Part shown: positions 23,123 through 35,777 of the stretch, piece after piece
How positions within the stretch are numbered: position 1 is the first letter of the stretch
Layout of the letters: each line of letters begins with the position of its first letter
Origin: Brachypodium distachyon
Taxonomy: Eukaryota > Streptophyta > Magnoliopsida > Poales > Poaceae
Reading direction: 5' to 3'
DNA length: 64,000 nt
Assembly: GCF_000005505.3 (NCBI RefSeq)
Contig: NC_016134.3
Span: 41,106,150 to 41,170,149 of the forward strand
Position numbers and translations under genes: made by a program
Notes under the pieces: generated by a model
Told to the model about the DNA's origin: nothing
Databases searched by the model: none
Seen by the model: the letters and a program-made list of their open reading frames with translations, nothing else

Positions 23123-24613
23123 GCCGCCGCCGCCACCGAGCTCGACGCCAACCACAGCGTAGAGCCGCCGCCGCCGCCGCCTTTGGATCGCCCGCGAGAA
23201 GAGAGAGAAGGGGAAGCGAAGTAGCGAAGTGAGAAGAAGGGTTCCAGGGCCCACGAGAGAGCTAGGCAAAGCCCAGTTGTTTCTTCTAGGCCCATCAAAA
23301 CTGCGAGAAGCAGCCTCGATTTGACTTTTCTTTTTTAGCCCGACACGCCGCCGTCCGGGCAGGGAAACAGCGCCGCCGCGCCGCTATATGCCATCCTCCG
23401 CCCGGTGACGCGCCGTAACCGCCGCCCCTCCTCCGCCTAAAACACTGCGCCAGCTCCAACATTTCGCCCCTCTTCCACCCGCGGCGCCGCAGCAGCCGGA
23501 GGTTTGCCCGAACCCTAAACCTGTCTTCGGGTTATGAACTTTTGAACTTACACGATTTCGATGTTTTTGAACTTTTGATGGTTGGGATTTCTCCGATTGA
23601 AATTTCGAACTTTCTATTTGAAATCTTATGCCGACCATTGTCGTGCTCTTGAATTTCAGTTCAAATCGGTAGGAGCCTAGGAGGAGGAGGGACTTTACAA
23701 TCTTGGTGACCTCCTTAAGATAGTCTTCCCATTTATCTGCAATATAATCTCACTTTGAATCATGACAAGAACCTAAAATCTTGGGTAGAAACTTACAACT
23801 TTATCCAGCTGTTTCCTATTTTGTCTATTTTGTGCGATATGATATACTCCCTCCATCCAACAAAAGATGTCTTAAGTTTCTCTCAAAATTTGGATGTATT
23901 TAGACTTACTGTATAGATGTATTCAAATTTAGTCAATGTTGAGACATCTTTTGTTGGACGAAGGAAGTACACTACTTTTGTACTGAATGTACTACGAAAG
24001 AAAATTGCGGCGTTCAAAAATTATCACCCGAAGCAATATAAGGAGTAGACACTAGAAACTACCAAATTGGCTTCAGCAATTGTAGGTAGAGCAGAACATC
24101 AACTAATTAGCCTGCACTAACTGCCCTAGCTTTTTTTGATGGCACCAACTGTAATAGCTGACAACAGGAAAGGGAACGGCCAACCATTCTCCGACCAACA
24201 AACTGCACTACACTACATACGACCCATCTTGGGGTCAAGTGCCTCGTAGCATCAAACCTGGACTGCATATAAACAAGCGATCATATTCATGATAAGGACA
24301 ATGAAGTATCACCAGCCTTCTGTTCACGCAATGGTTACACATGGACTGATGAAAAGAATGTCAAAAGCAGGGCAATACATCATGCGGTTGTGTAAACCAG
24401 TTAACATCCATCTCTCGGTTGCTCGATTTCATCTTTCACAAGGCTCTCTCCCTCCCTCAGGAAAATCATTCACATGCATAAATCAGCAAAACATAATCAG
24501 ATCCATCAGCATTAGTGAACCCTAATCTGGTGCCAGTGTGAGTTACTCTCCTGATGAGCAGTTTCCTCTGTTATTTATCCATCTACCACCATGTGGTAGA
24601 CATTGAGATAGTC
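23123..24613. other. Spacer between bTHXm and the kinesin gene
   Basis: It holds the bTHXm promoter and leader (GC-rich to about 23520), one Stowaway MITE, and the 3' flank of the kinesin gene. No other gene is seen. Confidence 0.6.
23846..23967. mobile_element. Stowaway-type MITE
   Basis: The left end is CTCCCTCCATCCAACAAAAG after TA. The right arm is the complement, CTTTTGTTGGACGAAGGAAG before TA. The internal TTGGATGTATTTAGAC motif is shared with the copy at 52039-52166. It is a clear hairpin of 122 bp. Confidence 0.85.
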
Positions 24614-27600
24614 TCAGGAGTAGCCACCAGTCCAGCTGAATGATTTACGGTCAGCCCGCAGATTAAAGGAGAAGTTCAACCCAAACATCTCCTTGATGGC
24701 CTGCCCCCGCTCCAGATGCTCGACCATCTTCGAAACGAGTGCAGCGCTCTCTCTCACATGCTCCATGTCGGTCCTTGTCCAGATGAGGCGCGAGAGCTGC
24801 AGCCTCCGCTGCTTGGAGCTCAGGTTGATCCCCCACTTGCTGAAGAGGCTCTCCCTCTCCGCGAGGTTGAGCCTCCTCACCATCTGCCTGTACACCATGT
24901 CCCTCTCGTGCCGAAGTCTCTTCAAACTGCAAAAATATCAATAACCAATGCACAAGATTCATAGTGTTTGGCTTCACAGATAAGCTGAAATTTTGTTCAT
25001 CAAGATATTTCATAAGTACCTTGTTGCAACAGTAGCATTAGGCTCGCCGTCAGCAATGAAAGAATGCTTAATGAAAGACAGTCTCCTGTGCTCTACTTCC
25101 ATGTAGATGTGGTCTGTCTGGTCTCCATTGAAAAGGAGGAAGAAGTAAGTCCTATGCACTATGGAGACATGGCACTCGTGCCACAGCTCGATGATCTCTC
25201 GCTGTTTCTTCCTGAAATCGAAGGGCCGCTGTGAAGGAGACTCCATGATGCTTGGTGAAAGATCTATGCCAACTTGCACCTGATTTTCCTTTGGCTGGGT
25301 TGCATCATTCTTCTCAGTCTGTTCCTTGACTTCAGTTACACAACTCATGTCATTGACAAAACTTTCTTCTTCAGCATTGCCTGTGCTATTGTCGGTGATG
25401 GGATCAGAGGCAACTGATTCAGGAAACAGGCTCTTCTTGACCTTCTCTGGCCTTCTCGGAGGATGCTTGGAAAATTCACCCGGTGGCGGTGTCATGCTCA
25501 CACTCACTAAATCGTCGAACCAGCTGTTTGGGATCACCATAAAGCTTGCCTTGCAGCTTTGGCTCCTTGCTAGTACAATATCTCTGGAGCTTACCACACA
25601 CCTCTTCAGGGCCAAAGGTTCATCTTCAGTGTTACTTTTTTCAATGTCAAAAGACGGGTCAGAATCGCATGCATATAACTCGATGGCATTTTCTGCTGTT
25701 TTTGTGACACTTTCACCATGCTTCTCTTCGTCAGTGCAAGTTTCTGTGTGGTCCATCATTGTTCTTGTCTCCTTATCAGGTATTTCCAGTTGGTGTGCAT
25801 GAAAGGCTTCTTGGCTTCTCCTCCTTCTGAGCTCATTTGTTTCAATGCACCGTACTTCCTTACAATGCTCCTCAGAGACCTCAGATGCTGATTGGGAAGC
25901 CACTATGTTCTCTTGGCATTCAGTTATTCTGTCGAAAACATGGTTACTGGGTCGACGTGGAAGTGGTGCTGGCTGTTCATCCATTGCTTGATCTTGATAA
26001 GATAGATCATTAATATCCGAAGATGAAAGTGCATCTTCAGACACATTACGTGGTAGGGACTCTGAAGACCGACTATGTGCATCCTGTCAGAGGTAGGTTA
26101 ATCAGTTGGTATTTCAGGCTCTAGTAGAATCATTTATATATATATAAAAGAAGAGTAGTACATGAGAGAGTAAGTACCCAGCGCCTTGCTTTGTGATCAT
26201 TGAGATGATCATCACTTGCAACTTTGCGGAAATTTTCTAGTTGAGATTGAACGGTATCTTTTTCCTCCATCAATTCCTTCAACTGTTCTTCCAGCTGGGA
26301 ATTCATAACGGTATGCATTATCATAAAGGATTAGAGTAAATTGTGAATGTGAAGATTAAAGAAACATGATGTACTAACCACACCTTTTTAATCTGTTCAT
26401 CCTTCTCTTTCAGAGCTTCAGCATGACTAGAGCAAGAGGCTGATCCAGGAAACTTGAGCTCATTCTCCAACTTTGCAAGCTCTCGCTGAAGATGCTTCAC
26501 CAGTGCCTTGTCTGACAGTACAAGATTGACCTGTGCATTGGTGACTACATTTTTTGCACAGTTTGCAAACAAGAGTGTGTTTCTGGACTGCTCAACGTGA
26601 CAGTGCGCCGGGCTCATTGTGCAGATGATGGCCGTCCTCGCATTGCCTCCCAAAGACGACTGCAGTATGCGAGTGAGCTTGGAGTCTCTGTAGGGGATAT
26701 GGCCGTTTCTCCCCCCACTGCATCAGGAACAAGTGTTTATAGTTAATGAGCATCTACAGAAAATCATATCAAATTTCATACACCAACTAGTTCGTCCGAG
26801 AGCTTGAACTGGTAAGGAGAGGCGAGCAATGTACATATGTATGCTCGTACTAAGCGTTGGATGATTGGAATTCGACAAACCTGAGCTGGCGAATGACCTT
26901 TCCCAATGTAAGAAGACTCTTGTTGATATGACTGCCCTCTTTTAGCCTCATACCACTCGCTGCTGTTTGTGATGCACGCTCACTTCCTGCTAGATCAACA
27001 AAATTCTGCGGAGAAGAAGCTCAGAGACCAAGGCCATGGAACAAGATCTGTCAAAGAATCTAAAACGTGGTGATATGAGATTCATACCACACAAGCCAGA
27101 AGGGTGTTCGAGTTGCCTCTCCCCAAGAACTGCCTTGCCGAGCTCTCAACTGTCTGTGGTTTATGCAGGGGGTTAAAACACGTACTCCCTCCGTTCCTAA
27201 ATACTTGTCCGTTCCTAAGTACTTGTCGTTGTTTTAGTGCAAGTTTGGGTTGCATTAAAATAACGACAAGTATTTAGGAACGGAGGGAGTACACAATTTC
27301 TTGCAGAACATGAATGCAGGTCAATAATTGAGTGTGATAGGGGGCACCTACCAGCCTGAGTATTTGGTGAGACCGTGAACTTGTTTCGTTTAAGGCAGTC
27401 TCCCCAATCTGTCTTTGAGCTGTGGGACAAGAAAAAACAGTGATCATCATCAGACTAGAAGAACCAAGGTTTCCCTCCTTTACGCAAAAAAAAAAGTAGG
27501 CTGCTGCATGCTGTTTCCATTTTGATTAGCTGGAGAAAATAAGATTTAGATTCCACCTTCACACACTGCTAGGAGCTCGAGGAGATGGCCTTTGTCCCTC

Positions 27601-28687
27601 AAAGTCTCCTCGGTGAGTTTTTCGACCACAGTACCTTTCTGCTTAAATTCATGCACAAGTTGTTCATAGCAACATGAGTGCAGCGAACGCGGAGGAAGAC
27701 GAATAAAATGTCGAAGCGCTTCCAGGTAACCAGCTAGCAAAAGAGTCGTTAACGGTGTTCACCTCCGGATCGTCGAGGAGCCTCAGAGGTGTCGCGTCGG
27801 AGCTGAGGAGATCCCTGACGGCCTCGTTGTATATCTCCATGGCCGAGAACTTGAGGATGAACTCCCTCTCAGGATGCTGATGGATGGATGTACGGAACAC
27901 CCGAAACGGAGTTAAGAACCACATCACACAATGTGCAACTGATGGATATGATAGAGTATATATAAGTCAGCATGCAGCAATTGGAGCTAATAAGCAGGGG
28001 ATGATCACCTGGTCAATGTAGCCGTAGATCTCCGCCATGCTGTGCTCCGTTACGCCGACCATGGTGTACGTCTTGCCGCTGCTCGTTTGCCCGTAGGCGA
28101 AAATGCTCGCTGCGTGTTGTATGCACAAGAAATTTGGACAGAATCAATTAATTTTTTTTAAAAACCCGTCAGGGATTACTGATCTGTAGAGTAAGAAGCA
28201 CAGATATATCATCCACATGCATTTATTTTTTTTGCATATAGGAGTATATGTGGTTGGGTGGGTTGGGACGTACAGTTGATTCCGGAGAGCACGGAGAGGG
28301 CGACCTCCTTGGCCCCTTCCTCGTACACCTGCCTCGTGTCGCACTCCGGGCTGAACACCCTGTCTGGTCATCCACGAAATTGAAGACACAAAGGCGTGCA
28401 AGCAGGAGGAGATTAATGGAGGCGCGGCGCAGCGGCATTTGCATCGTGCCAAGATGGGCAGCTAGCAGGAGGAGGAAGAAGAAGAAGACGGGTGGTGGTG
28501 CTCTATATACGTACGTACCGTAGGTGTAGGTGGCGGGGAACATGGCGCGCTCGGGGATGTTGCCGAGGAACTTGAGCGTGGTCGGGCCGGCGCACTCCCA
28601 CTCGTCGCCGTCGCCGCGCTCCGCCTCCCGCGCGTTCACCGGCCGCAGCCGCACCGACACCAGGATCCGCTCCTCATCCCCCGCCAT
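24614..28687 (-). CDS. Kinesin-7 of the NACK1/HINKEL type
   Basis: Twelve minus-strand exons: 28519-28687, 28274-28363, 28009-28109, 27763-27876, 27557-27638, 27352-27419, 27088-27153, 26881-27005, 26384-26717, 26178-26294, 25020-26083, 24614-24926. They join to 880 residues with all junctions in frame. The N-terminal motor has the P-loop GQTSSGKT (93-100), switch I NETSSRSH (196-203) and switch II DLAGSE (234-239). A neck and coiled coil (about 345-410) follow, then a long Ser/Glu-rich middle with an SMTPPP site near 630, and a C-terminal conserved domain (about 710-868, DUF3490: [32 protein letters not shown]). This order is that of tobacco NACK1 and Arabidopsis HINKEL. These activate an NPK1-type MAPKKK at the phragmoplast to drive cell-plate expansion. 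From memory the rice counterpart is DBS1 on chromosome 9. The motor is complete and should be active. Confidence 0.94.
27185..27289. mobile_element. Stowaway MITE in kinesin intron 6
   Basis: It is a 105-bp hairpin with termini CTCCCTCCGTTCCTAAATAC and the exact complement. It is flanked by TA on both sides and lies between exons 6 and 7. An internal partial repeat (CCGTTCCTAARTACTTGTC twice) lengthens the left arm. The splice sites are not touched. Confidence 0.92.
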
Positions 28688-30754
28688 CTCCCCCTCGCCG
28701 GCCGGCCTTCAGCACTCTCTCCTAATCTCTCTCCCTGAAAACGTAGGAGAAGAAAGAAACGGTGTAACAAAGCGAGGCGCGTACGTACGTATATACGGGG
28801 TGGGTGGACGCTGGCCGGGGCGCCGGGCTGGGAGCGGCGAGAGGTCGGCGCGCGGTCGGTGTTGGCGTCCGGTGTCGTCTACGTACCTCCGCTCCGGCCG
28901 GCCACCGGGAAAGCACGTACGTGGCCGCGCGGGGCCGAAAGCGCCGCTCTACCAGCGCTGTTGGTGCTGGTTCTCTTTTCGTTTCCTTTTTTCAATTTTG
29001 TTCTTTTCTGCTCTGTGGATGGATATGCGGCGTGCTTGTATGCATGCACTCACGCACGGCTCGGCCATCGTTTTCTAGCCATTAACGGCGGCGACATGGA
29101 ATGAAACTGAACGCCACCGGCCCGGGTGAAAAATATCCGTGGCAGCATTTTCGACGTACGGGAAGCGACAAGAAGAGGCCGGTGAATTAACTAGTTACCT
29201 CCGGGAGGAAGGGCAGAAGCCGGACGACAATGCGAAAGGGGAACGAGGACCGGCCGCCGGCGACGGCGAGGTGTCCCTAGCGGTTTCCCTTCTCGGGCAC
29301 GTAGAGCTTCCTCCTCCCCGCCTTCGCGAGGGGGAAAGAGACAGGAGGAGAAGGGGGAACGGACGGGACGGGGGCAGAAAAGAAAAACTACCCCAGCTTT
29401 CTTTTCCTTCTTTTTTCTTCTTTCAATTCTCCACCTGCTGCCTGCCGGGAACAAGAGACGGGACGCCGCGCCGGCCAACCGTTGTGGGAGGGGTCATTTA
29501 GGAAGCTCACGTGGGACCCGAGTGTCTGCCATGTGAAGCTGCGGTGGCTAAGCGAACGTACGTACGGCAATGTTCCTCCCTATGTTGGAGCAAGAAAAAG
29601 GCCCGCTAAAAATAACCGTGCGGTAAGTGGCCCGTTAAGAGGAGAGAAACTTTTTTAAAAGAACAAACAGCTGTATTTACGCTCCTTTATTCGTTCCGAG
29701 TAAAACGTACAGATGTTGTTATCTTGAATATGGATATGAGTGGCCCCACGATTTATTTTTTTACAACATGGATGGCAGTGTAATCGAAGACTCGACATGT
29801 TTAGTCGCTTTGTAGTTAAATGTTTTCTTTTCTTTGTTTACAGACTCTAGACATCTAAGATTCAGAGTAAAACGTACAGACATGTTTACAAGCCACGTCA
29901 ACAAAATACTTACCTCCACGTATAACATCGCATTGCATCGTATTTTTTTGTTCGGTGACCTATATGAGCGTTTTCGGAGTACGAGGACCAAATTGAACGG
30001 ACAACACAAGTTCAATGACTAACAGTGCATTTCACTCATATCTCGATCCTGGGAATGAAGTGTTTGTTTGGACAACTACGAGGAGCTGAATATCAAGATG
30101 AGGGGTATGTTTTTTTAGACTTAAACTGTAAGAATTGCACGATTGCAGTCTGATGGTATATATAAACATATAATTTTTACAAAATAAGACATCAAAGTGC
30201 GACTTTCAGAATCGAATTCTAGGGAACTGCTTGCTGGCCACCCAAGCATACTATTCTTCTCAGTTGAGGTATATGTTGCTCGGCCAGATTTGTACAATAC
30301 TTATTCTAATATACAGAGGATGGTGTACGATTTTGGTATTGCAGTTTCTTTACTGGAAATAGGTGCGGTGAGCCAACTGTTTCAAAAATAAATAAATAAA
30401 GAGAATGGACTTTATAATTATTTCGGGAGAAACCCAATATCAAGCCTGCAGTCCGCATTCCCGATCTCACGACGAGGAGCATGAGAGCACCTTAATTAAC
30501 GCAAAAGACTGCAGTCGGCATTTATCTCTGAAGCTTAAAGGAAGAGGAGTGGCTCACGGATAGCTGTCCGTGCCCATCTCACGACGAGGAGCATGAGAGT
30601 ACCTTACTCGTTGTATGTACGTACGTGTACGTCCCTGTCCCCGTAGGCACGGCCTGCCGCGGGTCGCTCGCTAGCCGTTCATGTCCGTGGGAGACTTCAC
30701 TGCCAGGCTCACTCACTGGTCAGTAACAGTAGTCACTGCTACTACTACTGGTGC
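28688..30754. other. Spacer: kinesin promoter and CYP71 3' flank
   Basis: The first 800 bp are GC-rich promoter and leader of the kinesin gene. They contain several AACGG motifs and TATATACG near 28788-28795 on the minus strand. The ORFs at 29139-29501 are purine/pyrimidine-biased on both strands and are not genes. From 29600 to 30400 the DNA is AT-rich and featureless. A repeated 31-mer lies at 30464-30606. Confidence 0.55.
30464..30606. repeat. Direct repeat of 31 bp downstream of the CYP71 gene
   Basis: ATCTCACGACGAGGAGCATG and the following GAGAGYACCTTA occur at 30464-30494 and at 30576-30606 with one mismatch. Start-to-start distance is 112 bp. The position is 3' of the P450 stop, possibly in its 3' untranslated region. 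Confidence 0.85.
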
Positions 30755-32408
30755 CTAAGCAAAGTTCTTGCGCTCGGAGACAACAAGGCGCAGCGGAACT
30801 AGCGGCGGCGTGGTCAGCCCCGGCTCCTCGATCATGTCCAGACCCTCCGCCGCCGCGCGCGTCCCGGCCGGGATCTCCCAGTCGAAGTGTCGCACGAGGC
30901 TGGCGAGCGCGATCTCCATCGCCGGCAGCGCGAAGCTAATCCCGGGGCAGATCCTCCGGCCGGCGCCGAACGGGATGAGCTGGTAGTCGTTCCCCCTCAC
31001 GTCCACCCGCGTGCCGCCCATGGCCAAGAACCGCTCCGGACGGAACTCCTCCGGGGCCTCGCCCCACGCCGCGGGGTCCCTCCCGATCGCCCACGCGTTG
31101 ACGAAGAGCGCCGTCTTGGGCGGGATCTCGTACCCCTGGACGGCCGCCGCCACCGTCGACTCGTGCGGGACGAGGAGCGGCGCCGGCGGGTGGAGCCGGA
31201 ACACCTCCTTCGCCACCGCCTTGAGATACTCCATCTTGCTCAGATCGCCTTCCTCGACGGCCGGCTTGCCGTCCGTGACTCGCGCGACTTCGTCCTGAAG
31301 CTTGGCCATTGCCCGTGGGTTCCCGACGAGCTCGGCCATGGCCCATTCCAACGAGATGGATGACGTCTCTGTTCCGGCGGCTATCATGTCCTGCGTAAGC
31401 ACCAAGTCGACAAACAACAGGTTAATTAACTTCCTTGAGAAAGTAAAAGCGAAATCTGCGTCCGCTGACCGCTGTTGATCGATCGATCACCTTGACAATG
31501 GCTTTGACGCGATCGTCGGTAAGCTCGAACCCGGCGGCGCCTTCTTCTCTCAGCCGCAGCAGGACGTCCAAGAAGTCCTCCTCCTCCTCCCCTGCAGCAG
31601 CATCCGCGGCGTCGCCTCGCTTCTTCTTCTCCATGTGCTCGGCCACTATCTCCGACAAAAACTCGTCCCACGCCGCGACCTCGGCGTCGAGCTTCTTCTC
31701 GAGCCCCGTCGCCCACCTGACCACCTTCGCCGCCGCGTCCGGCAGCAAGTCCTCCGCCTGGAGCCCCGCCATGAGCGCCGCCGAGTTCCCCATCAGCTGC
31801 TTCAGCCTCTCCGCCGTGGCCCCCGCGGCGCCCGTGGCCGCGCGGGTCACCACGGCGTTGCCGTACCCGTACAAGTGCTCCCTCAGCTCCACAGGCTCCC
31901 CGGCCTCCGCCGCGCGGCGAATCTCGGCGACAAGGGCGGACACCTCGGCGGCCCGCACGGGGGCGAAGGAGTCGGCGCGGCGCGGGGAGAGGAGGTGGAC
32001 GACGGCCATCTTCTTGCCCCGGCGCCAGCGGTCGCCGTAGGGCGCGAAGGAGACGTTGTTGGAGCCGTAGGTCAGCCTGTCCATGGCCGCGTTGGGCGGG
32101 CGGGACGCGAACGCGAGGTCATGGTTCTTGTACAGGTCGGCCGCCGCCGCCGCCGTGGACACGACCAGCGTCCGCCGGCGCCCGAGCTGCAGGAGTAAGA
32201 GGCCGCCGCCGCTGCCGTACCGGGCTTGGAGCTCGCGCAGGGAGCGGTGCGGGAGGCGGCCCAGGAGGTGCAGGTGGCCCAGCAGCGGCAGCGACGGCGG
32301 CGAGGGCGGGAGCTTGCTGCTGCTCCTGCTTCGAACCTTGGTGATTATGACGTGGACAAAAGCGAGGAGCACGGCGAAGCCGGCGACGAGGGCCATAAAC
32401 GGAGACAT
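30755..32408 (-). CDS. Cytochrome P450 of the CYP71 clan
   Basis: Two exons, 31491-32408 and 30755-31390, encode 517 residues. An N-terminal membrane anchor (about 4-26) and the hinge LPPSPPSLPLLGHL are followed by a C-helix WRRGKK region. The I-helix motif AGTETSS is at 311-317, EVFR (ExxR) at 368-371, FRPERF at 422-427 and the haem loop FGAGRRICPG at 447-456 with Cys454. All catalytic elements are intact. The intron falls just before DMIAAGTETS, the usual CYP71-clan position. Such enzymes are ER-bound monooxygenases of specialised metabolism (terpenoids, phenolics, defence compounds), and the substrate cannot be inferred. The true start is the ATG at 32406-32408, because the open frame extends upstream only through a GTG. 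A TATA-like box lies about 85 bp upstream. No second P450 of this type is adjacent. Confidence 0.92.
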
Positions 32409-32487
32409 CCTCCACTCCACTGTCAGAAACTCAGAATGTGTGCCTGGTCCGGTCTGCTCTGTGCTGAAAGCCTGAAACTCAGAATGA

Positions 32488-32495
32488 ATTATAGT
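32488..32495 (-). promoter_or_regulatory. TATA-like box of the CYP71 gene
   Basis: The minus strand reads CTATAATT about 80-87 bp upstream of the ATG at 32408. A 13-base repeat (GAAACTCAGAATG) brackets the interval to the ATG at 32425-32437 and 32475-32487. Confidence 0.45.
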
Positions 32496-32731
32496 CCTCT
32501 CGCCAGAGTAGGATAAGGCTGATCGGGAGCAACCACGGCAGCTTCCTTGCTCGGAAGCTGGAACATTTCATCGTCATCGTCTACGTCACCTGTGATTTCG
32601 TATCGCCCAAGAAGTCGCCTGATGGGCCCAAAAATTTGACCTATTGCACAGCAAGTGTCAAGCTCACATGCTTGATCTGACTGAACTCCGATATGATAAA
32701 GCAGCCATCTCGTATTTTGCCCCGATGTCAT
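32489..32731 (-). CDS. Unrecognised 80-codon ORF upstream of CYP71
   Basis: The minus frame opens at an ATG (32729-32731) and runs 80 codons with balanced, non-repetitive composition (QNTRWLLYHIGVQSDQACEL, then an acidic DVDDDDE stretch). The frame is also open upstream for ten codons to a stop. It overlaps the presumed core promoter of the P450 gene. I recognise no family. It may be a fragment of a mobile or decayed gene, or a chance ORF. Confidence 0.15.
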   Translation of the reverse strand: MTSGQNTRWLLYHIGVQSDQACELDTCCAIGQIFGPIRRLLGRYEITGDVDDDDEMFQLPSKEAAVVAPDQPYPTLARGL

Positions 32732-35700
32732 GACGATGATATCTCGGTCTGATTCAGACAAAGCAGCAGTTTAGCACGCCATGGTCTATTCGCCGTAGCA
32801 GCCACGGAACAGTTTAGCATGTACACGGACCGCGGCGGGCGGAGAATTCCTCTTTGGCTGGCGGGTGCCGAGCATAGAAGATGTACGTCCTCACTAGCTC
32901 ACCGAGCTTCTGTTCCCTCCGCTCCTAAATACTTGTCGTGGTTTTAGTGTAACACATGTAGTCAGTGTACAGAATCCAGGATCCGCGTCTCATATTCTCT
33001 TCTTTCGCATCAGAGGAAAGATATATCGTTGAACACCACTACTCATATTTCATTTTCGAAGTGGACTGTAATTTATTTTTGTTTTTTCACATAGCTCATA
33101 AATAATCACTCGTTACAAATTTTTTGTGCAAGTTTTAGTTTATATCCATATGTTAAGTGCACATTTTTTATTTTCACGAGAAAATATATTTTTGGTCACT
33201 TGTTTGACATCAAAGTAGACATCTAGTTCCGAAACCTTTTTCTACACATTTTGTCCCTTGATTACCAAAATCGAGGACCCGCTGGCCGCTAATGTGGTTT
33301 TAGTCCAAACTTACCACGTGTCCCACTAGGGCTGGAGGCAAGTAAAAATTATAAAGAAAGCCATAGCAGAAAATATGAGTATTTGTGAGTCCTAAGTGCA
33401 AAAATACACCGCTTGTAGTATAAGAAAGCAAAGACCTAAAGGAAATTCTTGCATCTTAGGGGGGTGCTCCGCCAAGCCGGCACATATCGCCTAACCTCAT
33501 CTATGCCTTTCTCCAACGGCATGCACCAAAAAACCACGCCAGACTAGACACAGTGGCTCTTTGGTGGGGTGTAGGGACCAAAAACCTCTTGTTCTTGTTA
33601 ACTGAGAATGAAATATATGTGGAAAAATAAAGTTTAGGGCCTAGATGTTTACTTTTGCCCCACACCGACCAAAGAAACAATAAATTTTCTCTATTATTAT
33701 TTCAAAATATGACTTTTCTAAGTAAAAAAATGCTATCCATAAAAAATTGACAAGGTTTTCATGGTTTTTTTTAATCCATGTCTACTTCTAAATGAGTGTA
33801 CTTAATGAGAAAATAAAAGACACCTCATCAAAAGTCAAATACAAGCTCTGAACTGCAGATCACGCTTTAGGCTCCTTTATCTAACTAAAGGATTTTTATT
33901 ATTGTTTAGCTCGCTTGCTAGTTACTTTTATAGCCGTTCATTGTTTATCAACGCTTCAGGTTAGCGTGTTGGTATTGCAGTTCGTGGTTGAGACTAACAA
34001 CAAATCGAGATATGCACAGCACATGCCGATGTTGAGAAGTTAGGTAATTTTAGTATTAGTTAAACAAAAAAATCATGGCATGAAAACTTAAGTGGATCAA
34101 AACATGCGAACCGGACATGCGGCACAATGATAAATAGTAGGATAACAAGTCTAACTGAAACGGTGGTGAAGGTGATGGCGGCGGTAATGATACCCTTGTT
34201 GCCAAAGGAACCGGACTTGGTCTTGCCCTTGTCGTCGTACATGTCGTTGTCGCTGAGGAAATAGTTGATCGAACGTAAGAAGCCACCTGAAGGTGGTCCC
34301 AAAAACCTTCTCGATCATCTCCCAGTGCAGGATCTCGAGGACCACGTTCCGAAGACATGCTCCCCCAGACAGTCGTGCACGTACACGATAGTTGGGATGG
34401 AGAAGCCGAAAGCAGCACAACAAATTGGAGTGATGGCCCTAGAGTGTGGAGGATGAGACCGCGAATTGCCAAATTAGATTGCGATCTTGGGTGGTCGCTC
34501 ACCTCATTATGTAGCCACCCGATGAGGAATCCGTAGCGCTATTATGACACAAAAAACTCAAAGCCGTGTAGGTGATAGAGCCAAATTCTATTCATGAAAG
34601 TGACACATGTGTGGAGTTGAACGAGCGAGTGAGCATGTGTGTTATTGTCTCTCCTTCTCATGGTCCAATAAGATCAAGCGCAGAAAACCTTATAAGTTGA
34701 TGAAATCATTTCTTTATTAGCAAGATGAAAGTAATTTTGACATTTCTGCCACTTTATCCAGTGGATTTGGAAATTTGGAGGAATCGTATCCGGGCCGGAC
34801 CCAAGTATCCAAGGCCGACCTCCGGTATCACATACGTACGTGCCATGCGATCAGCTGGAGCTCGGTCATCCTTTCTTTTCTTGATTCCTTCACGCTTATT
34901 CCTCTTTCCCAAAGTGATAAAAAAAAAATCTTGCGACATCCAACCTTCTAAGATTCTAGAAAATTCCTACCAAGAAAGTAACATGAGCTGGCGGTACGAC
35001 AGACGATCGTTCATTGTTGGAATTGCATTTTTCGCCTTTATATTTTGCTGGCAAATCCCGATTTAGACATCTGGCGATGACACAAATATGCCAAAAACTA
35101 ATCCGAATGGCCAAAAAGGAAGTCGACTGCTCCGTTGGGCCAGTGGCAGCAATTGATTCGGAGCCACGGACGCACCAACGGGGCCTTTTCAATTATGTGG
35201 CCGAGGCCTTCTGCGGGCCCACAGACAACCTATATCCAGAAACCTACTCCACCCAAAAAAAGCCCACCTTTGCAGACCCGCTGGCGGCCGCACGGGTCGA
35301 CCGTATCGCGTAGATGGAGCAATTCCGAAGCTTTTTCCACCTTCCTCGACTTTACAGCGAGGTGATCTCGGTTCATGGACCGGTGGATGGCACGCCGCAC
35401 AGAGGCTGGGGTGGCCCACGTGAGGTGCCGTCCCGTGGTCGTGTGAACCGGGTCCACGGACGTGGCTGCTGGATCTCTCGCCTCTCGGGTCCTCGGGACG
35501 CCAAGGCTGGGTCCCGCCGCCGATCTCGCGCTGCTCCCTACCACCAGTCTCGCGCTGCTCTCCTCCTCCACCTCGCCGAGTCGCTGCCACATCACATCCC
35601 CCTCCTCCTCACAAACTCCCTGCTGCTCGTCTTCGCTGCTTCTAGGCTTCTAGCCCGTCGACGTCGCCTTCGCCCTCGCCGCCAACGACGCCGACGTGTT

Positions 35701-35777
35701 GCCGCAGCCGTACCGTAGAGCGGAGAGAGGTCCACGGGTGGTGAGGCCGGCCGTAGCGGGCGGAGGGGGGAGGCGGG

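Larger units (their letters stand above)
32409..35777. other. Spacer between the divergent CYP71 and B-box genes
   Basis: A partial Stowaway end (CTCCGCTCCTAAATACTTGTC, with the right half missing) lies near 32918-32940. The part 33000-34700 is AT-rich repeat-like DNA. ORFs on the minus strand at 34056-34502 switch frame and match no family I know. From 35190 on, the DNA becomes GC-rich and represents the B-box promoter and 5' leader. Confidence 0.5.

Noticed and set aside
23123..23269. 49-residue N-terminal extension of bTHXm
   Set aside because: The extension is low-complexity Arg/Gly-rich translation of the leader. The downstream ATG gives a typical mitochondrial presequence and family length.
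29139..29501. ORFs on both strands in the kinesin upstream region
   Set aside because: Strong purine/pyrimidine bias gives open frames by chance. There is no protein family resemblance.
34056..34502. Minus-strand ORFs with protein-like pieces (SINYFLSDNDMYDDKGKTKS and others)
   Set aside because: The protein-like pieces lie in different frames, no family is recognised, and no splice model joins them. It may be an old pseudogene, but I cannot support it.
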